Assembly: GCF_963678635.1 (NCBI RefSeq)
Contig: NC_087065.1
Coordinates: 38,219,888 to 38,283,887, forward strand
DNA: 64,000 bases
Reading direction: 5' to 3'
Source: Symsagittifera roscoffensis
Taxonomy: Eukaryota; Xenacoelomorpha; Acoela; Convolutidae
Under the pieces are notes generated by a model that was not told where the DNA came from, did not search any database, and saw only the letters and a program-made list of their open reading frames with translations. Within the stretch, counting starts at the first letter, position 1, and the number at the start of each line of letters is the position of its first letter. Shown here one piece after another: positions 53,651 through 64,000 of the stretch. The position numbers and the translations under genes are program-made.

Positions 53651-54142
53651 GTACTAGTCGAGATCCCGCTCAAAAACCGCTCAAGAATTTAGCGATTTGA
53701 GTGTTTTTTAGACGATTACACTGAAACCGCTCAAAACCGCTGCAATCATTGCAAAAAAAAGCGATCAAACCGTTCAAAATCCCTCAAAACTGCTCAAATT
53801 TTTACTAGAACTGCTCAAACAGCTCAAATTTTCTCCCGATGTGTTCGTTGCTTTAAAAGTATTAGCTTCTAACCTTCCGTAATACCGAATTACAAGCCAA
53901 AAACCAACCTACGTTTTTAGGGTCCAAAAAACAGTCATCAAGGTTCATTGCGTCTCCTAAAAAGTAAAATAAAAACCATTCGACATTTGTTCAAAAAAAC
54001 GCTCAAAAACCGCTCAAAATCACTCCAAAACCACTCAAACCGCCAATCTAAAGCAATACTCAGAGCGCAATTGTCTAAAAAAATGCTCAAACCGCTTAAA
54101 TCTATTTTTCCAGCTTTAAGCTGGAAACCTCGACTCGGGTGG
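53651..54142. repeat. CGCTCAAA-rich short element with small inverted ends
   Basis: The motif CCGCTCAAAA and variants recur many times across 53667-54095. The block starts TAGTCGAGATC and ends CCTCGACTC, a short inverted match. The 66-codon frame at 53948-54148 is a by-product of the repeats. Likely a small non-autonomous element or a minisatellite-derived block. Confidence 0.5.
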
Positions 54143-54369
54143 CGATGAAGAACACGTCAACCGCGGATGAGGAACTGATGCAGAGGTTAAAGTCATCAGG
54201 AAAATCGCGCTTATTAGAAAGAACATTGAGCCAGAACATTTTTCAGTAAGATAACTTCACTAAAGTATGGTCAAATGATCAACAAAATCGATAACTTTTT
54301 GGACTTTATCTCATTCAAGAGAGCTTTATCTAACTTTACACGAATGCGCCGCCATTTGCAGTTAATCCA

Positions 54370-55150
54370 ACCAATCAGTAAACAATTTTAGCATAAACTG
54401 ACTGATCAAAACTAAAATCATTTTTAATGACTCCAAGGGTGCTTGTGGACGGTCAGAAAATAAGCAAAAAGTGATAAAATTAAATATGGACAGTGCCGAT
54501 TTGTTTTCATTTATGACCTACAAAAAAGCTCAACCGCAAACTGTTCGGACCAGGAGAGTTTAGACCCTGGGGAAGACAAGGTTTGTCAGAGCTGAATCAA
54601 ACAATGTAGCAAAAAAAAATCTTGATCCATAAAACAAGAAAAAACATAAAAAGTTAGTACTTACTAGACTTTGAGAAAAAAGAAGAAAGCAAGCATTCAT
54701 TTAGATTAAGCTACAACCGGCGTTAAACCCAGGAAATGTGATGGGGGCGGCAAAAAGACAGTGACCAAAAAGCAGACCACTGGAACCATGGCGCTACTTC
54801 TGAAGTAAGGAAAACCTCATTGAGTTGATAAGATCAAAGAAGAAAGCCATGGAGCTCAAAAAATTAAGCTCCTTATCTAAATTGAGCTCGGAAAAAAGCC
54901 GAATTATGCAATCAACGGTTTAGATGCTTACAAAAGCAATTTCTATTTTTTTATAAATTGGTATCGTAGGCAGTGAACTAGTCCATATTGGTTTAAAGTC
55001 AACCCAATTCCACTAACTATCATGTTAGTGGTGAAGGTTGAATTATAGCTTATGATAGAATCTTTTGGTCACCATTTTGATTGCATTGTGCTGATTTTTA
55101 TAAGCATTAATTGCCTTTTTATTCAGAATTATTAGATGCAATTAAAGTCT
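54370..55150. repeat. Dispersed repeat family, copy 2
   Basis: Collinear with 15425-16150 (GTGCTTGTGGAC, CAGTGCCGATTTGTTTT, AAAGCCATGGAGCT, AAATTGAGCTCG). No ORF. Confidence 0.5.
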
Positions 55151-56915
55151 GTAAACTTCTTTTGAACCTCCTGACGTAGAGCAACCAACAGGTAGTACTG
55201 TAGCAAATGCCTACTTGGTGATGCCACAAGACACGCGATGCATTTTTGGTATTCTTCCAGGCGATCAAAATAAAACAAACAAGGATAGCAGGTTAGGACA
55301 AACAAACAAGAACAGCCGGCCGTAGTCTAAAAAAATACACAAACAAAAAAGTTTTTTCAAATTTATGTCGTTTTTTTCTGGGTGGTATGAAGGGTCTGAA
55401 AAAAAACAACAAGAACTTAAGCATATTCGACATTCATAATAAACTAGGCAAATTGGACATTTGTTTTTGAAAAAAAGAGACTACAAAAACAAAAAAAATC
55501 CTTGAACAAATAAAAAAAACATTTTCACATTTTGACAGATTTCGACTGCAGATTTTGACCATTAGCGGAAGTTCGGATGCTTTTCGAGCTTTGGCTTAAT
55601 GGTCTTCACGAGGGTTCAGTGGGTACGCACAGTATGAAATTTTTTCTGGGTTGGTCGTTCTTTTTCTGAGTGGTGTGATTAAAAGATCTGAACAAATAAC
55701 TAGAACTTAGGAATGTTCGACAGTCATTGTAAAATAAGCAAATTGGAAAACATTGTTTGTAGAAAAACGAGGTGAAAAAAAAAATCAGTACAAAAATACC
55801 TGATAATTTTGATTTCTAAATCTTTAATTGCCGTTAAGAAAACCATAAATACTAATTTTACTCAATTAAAAGTAAAAGTAGGTGTAAATAAACTATTATA
55901 AATGGCTTAAGAGGCCAGCTTGCTGGTTGTAATCGCTCAAAGTTAGACTAAAATCAAAAATTTCCAACCAGTTTATCTCGACACTGTGGAAAAACAAGGA
56001 ATTTTCTAAATAAGTTTCGAATCACAACTGAAAAATAGTTCATATGATATATCACTTAACCCATTCCAATGATTAGTTTTGGTACCTGATTTTGCGTGGA
56101 AAACGAAAAGAAAAAACACTAAATTACTCCCGAACACATGTTCCTCCCCATTTTCAATGATCGGAACAATAAGTTCATGAAATGTATGGTTATGAGTTTC
56201 TGGCTGGATTTCAAAAATTTTTCAAAACTAACTCGATATACTGCAGGCTTTGACCATTAGCGGACAATCCGATGATTTTCGAGATTTGGCTCAATAGTTT
56301 TCAAGGGTGTAGAATAGTCAAACAAGGTATAAGTTCCCAATTTACATAATTTCAATTTCGCAATTACGCTGAGATGTCAGCGTTAGAGGCGAAAGTAGAC
56401 GAGAACGGAGACCTGAAACTGAGCAACCACTATTGGTCTCCAGGGGAAAAAGACCAGGATAAACGTCAAAATTTGCGTGTTTTTGACATATTTGAGAGAT
56501 GCATTTCAGGCAAAACCTAATAAAAGAGCAAAAAAATTAATTGCACAAAAAGTAGCGAGACATAGAATCTGAAAAAAGAAATTGATATTCACTGCTTTAA
56601 GAGTTTTTGCACCGAGGTGCAACTTTGGGACTATAAAACGATTTAACCAAAGCCTGAAGAGGTGGGTTTAGGAAAAAAATAGCGTAGTTATCCGTGTCAC
56701 AACACTTAAAATCTTTCAGTTGTGTTGCAGACAGCATCATTGGTCGTCTTTATGTCCTTTTGGCGCAAGAAAAAAAAATGAATAATTGGCAGGCCCGAAA
56801 TTTTCCATTGAAATTGAAGGCCAGTGTAGACCACAGATACGTTAGATAGCGGGTCTTCAGTTTTATTAATCAACGTCGAAGAGTTAAAGAGAACCGTTGA
56901 AACCACCAGCGTTAA
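55151..56915. other. Repeat-like AT-rich DNA, no gene
   Basis: Internal similarities occur: 55362-55500 with 55660-55790 (TTTTTCTGRGTGGT and CAAATTGGA), and 55550-55630 with 56240-56310 (TTTGACCATTAGCGGA). No coding feature. Confidence 0.4.
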
Positions 56916-56919
56916 CTTG

Positions 56920-57240
56920 AAACCTTCAAAATAGAGCTTAAAAATTTGCGAACAATTTCTATTTTTGATAGAGGTATTGTATCTAACGGGTCATGAAGGT
57001 TGAAAACATGGTTGATTGTATATCTTGAAATATTATTTGGTGATCCCGATAAATTGATATTATCAGTGAAATTTTCTTTTTCTATTAAAGGGAATAGATC
57101 TTTTTTATACAATTTTTGCTTGACTGGTTTTTGCTGTGTGTTGTTTTTTATCCATGAGGAGTATGGTATCGGTTTGAATGTAGATTTTCCCAATAAATCT
57201 ATTTCGTAATGATTGTTTTGACAATCTAGAATGTACAAAT
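56920..57240 (-). pseudogene. Pol fragment related to copies A and B
   Basis: The minus strand encodes DCQNNHYEIDLLGKSTFKP ... PLIEKENFTDNINLSG ... LHDPLDTIPLSKIEI, matching the Pol stretch between RNase H and integrase of copy B (33090-33370). Differences are mostly conservative. It is a ~270-bp island with no LTR nearby, so a third, fragmented insertion of this family. Confidence 0.8.
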
Positions 57241-57590
57241 ACCAGTGTGAGCTATCCAACAAAGTATTTCAAAGTTTATTGTATGCAAATTGTCCGAAAA
57301 AAATTTATAAATTTTTTTTTTGAATTTGTATAAAAGTGAGTGGGAAAAACAATATTTTGATATTCACATTTTTGTGAATTGTAATCGGATTCCGCAACAG
57401 GCAAAAAACAGAATTATTGCGGAATCTGCAACATTGCTATTTTTCTTTGATCTTCTTTGCTGCATTGGATTCCACGGACAAATAGCTAAAACACTGTGTT
57501 GCTCAAAATTGATCCTAAAACAGACAACTTTGCGGAATCCGCAAATAAATTGTTCAATCTGCAACAGTTTGTGGAATCCACAAACAGATA

Positions 57591-59491
57591 ACAAGACTGC
57601 TCGTATCAGGGCAAGGCCCTGAATGTTCCGACTGCCTTTAAAGGTCAATGAAGCAGTAATAACATGGAAATTTTAAATTTGAAAAATGAAAAAAAACTTT
57701 GTAAAAAAATTTTGAGTTTTTTGTGAAAATCATCCCCTCACACGCCATCTAAAGTACAAAGTGATAGATTTCACTTCTAGTAACAAATCAATTATGGCAA
57801 ATAAGCTTCCTTTAACCAATTTGGAATGATTTCTAAGACGGATTAAATCTACGCTCATGCGTTAATAGCGCGAAATATATCGCGCGTTAATTGTCCCAAA
57901 TTGGCCAAATTGACAATTTTTAAACCCCCGTAATTTTACGAAAAAAAAGATCACAGGTGAAATATCTTTTCAAATTTGCGCTCAGTACAACAATACCTTT
58001 CGAATGATATTTTAAAAATTTTGTCAAAAATGGCTAGTTAAAAAGTCGAAATTTGTCTGAAGAAAAAAAACCCACCCCGAGCACAAATATTCCGTTACTT
58101 TCGTATCGAAAGTCGGAACAATAATATTTGTGCGTATTAAAGTTAAGACGTCGTATTTTAGTCGGCGCATAAATTTCATTGTGGATCCCGCTATTATAAG
58201 CGGATTCATCAAATTGTAAGCGGAATCTACAAATTGTGAGCGGGATACGCAAAAAAATGCGGAATCCGCTTGCATTTGCTGAATCAGCTTATATTTGCGA
58301 GATCTACAATGAAACTAATATGCCGAAAAGTTTGACGTTACAGGTGTTTGTGCGCAAAATCCACGGAAATTTATTACATCGAATCGACTTACATTTTGGA
58401 CAAAGCTCAAAAACTTGTCTCTGGAATCTACAAATATACAGACACAAATTGTGCGCTTATCCAGTGCACAGTTTGGCCTCGTAATAAACATCGAGCAAAA
58501 ATGAGCACTAATAATGCTTCGGCTGGATTGTTATATTCCAACCACTTTCTGAAAGAAAGTTGTAGAGTGTGGATATAGCATGGAGTCTTCATGTTCAAAT
58601 GCGATTGCGCTGCATATTACCCGACATTTGCTCAAAATCTTCTTGAACTGGTCGTTTGATAATTTGAAATCCTTGTCTATGGTGCTGAACGTGTTGCACG
58701 AATTATTATCGCTAGCAAAAAAATTGCTCCGAATCGATATCAAGCAAACAGGAATATCAAAATTGATTTTATAAATATATCATATTGTATGTATCATATT
58801 ATTTCCTCATACGACACAAACATTAGCACTTAATAATTGATATCGACAGTCTAAAATTTACAGTTCATCAAAATTTTTTGTGCTATAACTTATTGAATAC
58901 CAATTAAAGCCAGTCGGAATGCTTAGGAACTTTCTGTGATAAGCGAGCAGTCTTGTTGTTCCGACTTTCGGTACGAAAATAACGGAATATTTGTGCTCGG
59001 GGTGGGTTTTTTTCTTCAGACAAATTTCCGACTTTTTAACTAGCCATTTTTGACTGAGTTTTTTTATATCATTCGAAAGATATTGTTGTCCTGAGCTCAA
59101 ATTTGAAAAGATATTTCACCTGTGATCATTTTTCGTAAAGTTACGGGGGTTTAAAGATTGTCATTTTGGCCAATTTGGGACAATTAACGCGCGATAAATT
59201 TCGCGCTATTAACGCGTAAGCGGAAAGTTAATCCGTCTTATAAATCGTTCCAAATTGGTTGAACGAAGCTTATTTGCCATAATTGATTTGTTACAAGGAG
59301 CGAAATCTATCTTTTTATACTTTATATGGCATGTGGGGGGATGATTTTCATAAAAAAATTTCAAATTTTAGAGAAAAAAAATTTCATTTCATTATGTTTC
59401 ATTTAAATTTTTAATGTTATTACAGCTGCTCCATAAACCTTAAAAGGCAGTCGGAACATTCAGGGCTTCGCCCTGATACGAGCAGTCTTGT
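57591..59491. mobile_element. Non-autonomous element with ~530-bp terminal inverted repeats
   Basis: The left arm (57591-58122) and right arm (58956-59491) are reverse complements with modest divergence, starting ACAAGACTGCTCGTATCAGG. Each end holds a 17-nt hairpin TCAGGGC-nnn-GCCCTGA (57606-57622 and 59460-59476). The ~830-bp middle has no transposase. The target duplication could not be defined because the right flank is a T run. Superfamily not assigned. Confidence 0.8.
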
Positions 59492-60112
59492 TTTTTTTTA
59501 ACAATCCAAAACTGCTATGAGAGACTGTCATAGGATGCTTAATTCAAACACGTGCTTCTAAATGAAACAATAACTCTTTAATTCCATACTGGTGTTAAGA
59601 TCTCTCAAAAAGGAAATCATACAACAGCAACGAAGTGTTTCATGCACAAAAATGCTAGAATTAGATCAATATTTGTCAAAAAACTTTCATAGTTTTTTTG
59701 AGAATTCAATTTTGGTGATCAAATTTCAGGCCGACAGATAAACGCCTTATGCACACAATTGAGCGCATATAAACTGATTAATGATCTAACACTTTGTATT
59801 TAAAAAAAAACACGGAGTTAGCATTCTTCTCGCAAAACGAGTAAAAATTGTTTATTTTGATTGAAATTGCTCGACACTTCGTAAAATATGTTTTTGATTA
59901 GATGAAATCACAAACTTGGAATCAAACTAACATCACCCTTGTGACCAAGCTTCTAAGGCAACGCTGAAAAATTTTGTTAGTGCGTTGCCAAAAGAACTAT
60001 GAGAAGAAATTATGGGTGTCTTTTCAATTCGGAATATCCAGAAAACGGTAACACAGCCACACAATTATCGTGCAGGATTTGTTTCACTCTGCATTAAACT
60101 GGTTCAAAAAAG
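59492..60112. other. No genes recognised
   Basis: AT-rich spacer between the inverted-repeat element and the satellite. Confidence 0.4.
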
Positions 60113-63100
60113 GGGTGCTGAGGGGGATGAAGTTCACCAAAAATTCAGCTGAGTGCTGAGGGTGATGAAATTCACCAAAATTTCAGCTGAGTGCTGAGGG
60201 TGATGAAGTTCACAAAAATTTCAGCGAAACACTGGGGTGATGAAGTTCACCAAAGTTTCAGCTGAGTGCTGAGCGTGATGAAGGTCAGCAAAATTTCAGC
60301 TGAGTGCTGAGGGTGATGAAGTTCACCAAAATTTCAGCTGAACGCTGGGGGTGATGAAGTTCACCAAAGTTTCAGCTGAGTGCTGAGGGTGATGAAGCTC
60401 AGCAAAATTTCAGCTGAGTGCTGAGGGTGATGAAGTTCACCAAAATTTCAGCTGAGTGCTGATGGTGATGAAGGTCACCAAATTTTCAGCTGAGTGCCGA
60501 GGGTGATGAAGGTCAGCAAAATTTCAGCTGAGTGATGAGGGTGATGAAGGTCAGCAAAATTTCAGCTGAGTGCTGAGGGTGATGAAGTTCACCAAAATTT
60601 CAGCTGAGTGCTGAAGGTGATGAAGGTCACCAAATTTTCAGCTGAGTGCCGAGGGTGATGAAGGTCAGCAAAATTTCAGCTGAGTGCTGAGGGTGATGAA
60701 GCTCAGCAAAATTTCAGCTGAGTGCTGAGGGTGATGAAGTTCACCAAAATTTCAGCTGAGTGCTGAAGGTGATAAAGTTCACAAAAGTTTCAGCTGAGTG
60801 CTGAGGGTGATGAAGGTCAGCAAAATTTCAGCTGAGTGCTGAGAGTGATGAAGGTCAGCAAAAATTCAGCTGAGTGCTGAGGGTGATGAAGTTCACCAAT
60901 ATTTCAGCTGAACGCTGGGGGTGATGAAGTCACCAAAGCTTCAGCTGAGTGCTGAGGGTGATGAAGGTCAGCAAAATTTCAGCTGAGTGCTGAGGGTGAT
61001 GAAGCTCAGCAAAATTTCAGCTGAGTGCTGAGGGTGATGAAGTTCACCAAAATTTCAGCTGAGTGCTGAAGGTGATAAAGTTCACAAAAGTTTCAGCTGA
61101 GTGCTGAGGGTGATGAAGGTCAGCAAAATTTCAGCTGAGTGCTGAGAGTGATGAAGGTCAGCAAAAATTCAGCTGAGTGCTGAGGGTGATGAAGTTCACC
61201 AATATTTCAGCTGAACGCTGGGGGTGATGAAGTCACCAAAGCTTCAGCTGAGTGCTGAGGGTGATGAAGGTCAGCAAAATTTCAGCTGAGTGCTGAGGGT
61301 GATGAAGCTCAGCAAAATTTCAGCTGAGTGCTGAGGGTGATGAAGTTCACCAAAATTTCAGCTGAGTGCTGAAGGTGATAAAGTTCACAAAAGTTTCAGC
61401 TGAGTGCTGAGGGCGATGAAGGTCAGCAAAATTTCAGCTGAGTGCTGAGAGTGATGAAGGTCAGCAAAAATTCAGCTGAGTGCTGAGGGTGATGAAGTTC
61501 ACCAATATTTCAGCTGAACGCTGGGGGTGATGAATTTCACCAAAGTTTCATCTGAGTGCTGAGGGTGATGAAGGTCAGCAAAGTTTCAGTTGAGTGCTTA
61601 GGGTGATGAAGTTGACCAAAATTTCAGCTGAGTGCTGAGGGTGATGAAGGTCACCAAAAATTCAGCTGAGTGCTGAGAGTGATGAAGTTCACCAAAAATT
61701 CAGCTGAGTGCTGAGGGTGATGAAGTTCACCAAAAATTCAGCTGAGTGCTGAGGGTGATGAAATTCACCAAAACTTCAGCTGAGTGCTGAGGGTGATTAA
61801 AGTCACAAAATTTCAGCTGAGTGCTGAGGGTGATGAAGTTCACTAAAATTTCAGCTGAGTGCTGAGGGTGATGAAGTTCACCAAAACTTCAGTTGAGTGC
61901 TGAGGGTGATGAAGTTCACCAAAATTTCAGCTGAGTGCTGAGGTTGATGAAGTTCACCAAAACTTCAGCTGAGTGCTGAGGGTGATGAAGGTCAGCAAAA
62001 TTTCAGCTGAGTGCTGAGGGTGATGAAGTTCACCAAAATTTCAGCTAATTGCTGAAGGTGATGAAAAGGTCACCAAAATTTCAGCCGAGTGGCGAGGAGG
62101 ATGAGGTTCGCCAAAATTTCAGCTGAACGCTGGGGGTTTTAAAGTTCACCAAATCTTCAGCTGAGTGCTGAGGGTGATGAAGGTCAGCAAAATTTCAGCT
62201 GAGTACTGAGGGTGATGAAGTTCACCAAAATTTCAGCTGAATGCTGGGGGTGATGAAGTTCATCAAAGTTTCAGCTGAGTGCTGAGGGTGATGATGGTCA
62301 GCAAATTTTCAGCTGAATGCTGAGGGTGATGAAAATCACAAAAATTTCAGCTGAACGCTGGGGGTGATGAAGTTCACCAAAGTTTCAGCTGAGTGCTGAG
62401 GGTGATGAAGGTCAGCAAACTTTCAGTTGAGTGCTGAGGGTGATGAAGTTGACAAAAATTTCAGCTGAAGGCTGAGGGTGATGAAGGTCACCAAAAATTT
62501 AGCTGAGTGCTGAGAGTGATGAAGTTCGCCAAAAATTCAGCTGAGTGCTGAGGGTGATGAAATTCACCAAAACTTCAGCTGAGTGCTGCGGGTGATTAAA
62601 GTCACAAAATTTCAGCTGAGTGCTGAGGGTGATGAAGTTTACTAAAATTTCAGCTGAGTGCTGAGGGTGATGAAGTTCACCGATACTTCAGTTGAGTGCT
62701 GAAGGTGATGAAGTTCACCAAAACTTCAACTGAGTGCTGAGGGTGATGAAGTTCACCAAAAATTCAGCTGAGTGCTGAGGTTGATGAAGTTCACCAAAAC
62801 TTCAGCTGAGTGCTGAGGGTGATGAAATTCACCAAAAATTCAGCTGAGTGCTGAGGGTGATGAAGGTTACCAAAATTTCAGCTGAGTGCTGAGCGTGATG
62901 ATTTTCACCAAAATTTCAGCTGAGTGCAGGTGTTGATGAAGTTTACCAAAGTTTCAGCTGAGTGCTGAGGGTGATGAAGTTCACCAAAATTTCAGCTGAG
63001 TGCTGAGGGTGATGAAGTTCATCAAAATTTCAGCTTAGTGCTGAGGGTAACGAAATTCACGAAAATTTCAGCTGAGTGCTGAGGGTGATGAAGTTCACCA

Positions 63101-64000
63101 AAATTCAGCTGAGTGCTGAGGGTGATGCAGTTCACCAAAGTTTCAGCTGAGTGCTGGGAAGGATGAAGTTCACCAAAAATTCAGATAAGTGCTGAGGGTC
63201 ATAAGTTCATCAAAATTTCAGCTGAGTGCTTAGGGTGATGAAGTTCAGCAAAATGTCAGCTAAGTGTTGAGGGTGATGAAGATCACTAAAATTTCAGCTG
63301 AGCGCTGAGGGTGATGAAGTTCACCAAATTTTCAGCTGAGTGCTGAGGGTGATGAAGTTCACCAAAACGTCAGCTGAGTGCTGAGGGTGATGAAGTTCAC
63401 CAAAACTTCAGCTGAGTGCTGGTGGTGATGATGTTCACCAAAATTTCAGCAGAGTGCTGAGAGTCGTGAAATTCATCAAAATTTCAGCTGAGTGCTTAGG
63501 GTGATGAAGTTCAGCAAGTTTTCAGCTGAGTGCTGAGGGTGATGAAGTTCACCAAAATTTCAGCTGAGTGCTGAGGGTGATGAAGCTCACCAAAAATTCA
63601 GCTGAGTGCTGAGGGTGATGAAATTCACCAAAAATTCAGCTGAGTGCTGAGGGTGATGAAGGTTACCAAAATTTCAGCTGAGTGCTGAGCGTGATGAATT
63701 TCACCAAAATTTCAGCTGAGTGCTGGTGTTGATGAAGTTTACCAAAGTTTCAGCTGAGTGCTGAGGGTGATGAAGTTCACCAAAATTTCAGCTGAGTGCT
63801 GAGGGTGATGAAGTTCATCAAAATTTAAGCTGAGTGCTGAGGGTGATGAAGTTCACGAAAATTTCAGCTGAGTGCTGAGGGTGATGAAGTTCACCAAAAT
63901 TCAGCTGAGTGCTGAGGGTGATGAAGTTCACCAAAGTTTCAGCTGAGTGCTGGGAATGATGAAGTTCACCAAAAATTCAGATAAGTGCTGAGGGTCATGA
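60113..64000. repeat. 38-bp satellite array, about 100 copies, continuing beyond the window
   Basis: The unit contains TTTCAGCTGAGTGCTGAG followed by GGTGATGAAGTTCACCAAAA. Units of 37-39 bp also occur. It holds the palindrome TCAGCTGA and the inverted repeat GGTGA-TGAAGT-TCACC. The unit length is not a multiple of three and the unit carries stops, so it is not coding. Variant units repeat at longer periods (about 303 bp at 60.63-61.54 kb and 796 bp at 62.8-64.0 kb). Confidence 0.97.

Noticed and set aside
53948-54148. 66-codon Lys/Ser-rich frame
   Set aside because: Produced by repeated CGCTCAAAA units.
60113-64000. CRISPR array
   Set aside because: Units are tandem without unique spacers, and variation is spread over the whole unit.

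Overview
The window is AT-rich, repeat-dense DNA from an invertebrate animal nuclear genome. No ordinary host gene could be recognised with confidence. A nematode-like source is only a guess, based on the look of the Ty3/gypsy integrase tail at 6.7-9 kb, scattered TTTTCAG acceptor-like sites and LINE debris; the taxon is not established. There are no rRNA genes, tRNA genes or CRISPR arrays that I can support.

The dominant object is a very large env-bearing LTR retroelement. Copy B (24802-43661, + strand, 18,860 bp) is complete. It has two 410-bp LTRs with about two differences between them, flanked by a TGTT target duplication, and a primer binding site 2 nt inside the 5' LTR. Its order is: ORF0 (77 aa); a structured leader with two stem-loops 60 bp apart; ORF1; a Gag-Pol frame (zinc knuckle, DSGA protease, YLDD reverse transcriptase, RNase H, DDE integrase); a two-TM mini-ORF; an ATG-less Ser/Pro-rich frame; an envelope glycoprotein resembling chuvirus-type G; and two further orphan ORFs. 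Copy A (1-6015, - strand) is a diverged relative cut by the window start. Copy A is open at the three Gag-Pol codons where copy B has stops, which shows the family encodes one fused Gag-Pol frame and that copy B is a decaying copy. A third, tiny Pol fragment lies near 57.1 kb.

Between the two copies (6.0-24.8 kb) is transposon debris. It holds a second gypsy element with an internal deletion (integrase ORF, 6681-9266 -), two LINE reverse-transcriptase remnants, a broken gag with zinc knuckles, a 1.77-kb inverted duplication centred near 17224, and a 1138-bp tandem duplication at 18.8-21.1 kb.

The region 46-52.7 kb differs from the rest. It is bounded by two 264-bp direct repeats and carries, on the - strand, a very compact array of short ORFs. 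These contain about eight copies of an unrecognised ~80-residue module (M1-M8) interleaved with three RING-type zinc fingers (A, B, C), with junctions of 1 to 8 nt or with overlaps, including one ATGA overlap. I regard this array and the accessory genes of the giant retroelement as the best candidates for something undescribed.

The right end holds a CGCTCAAA-rich repeat (53.65-54.14 kb), a 1.9-kb non-autonomous element with ~530-bp terminal inverted repeats (57591-59491), and a 38-bp satellite with higher-order periods of about 303 and 796 bp that runs from about 60113 off the window end.
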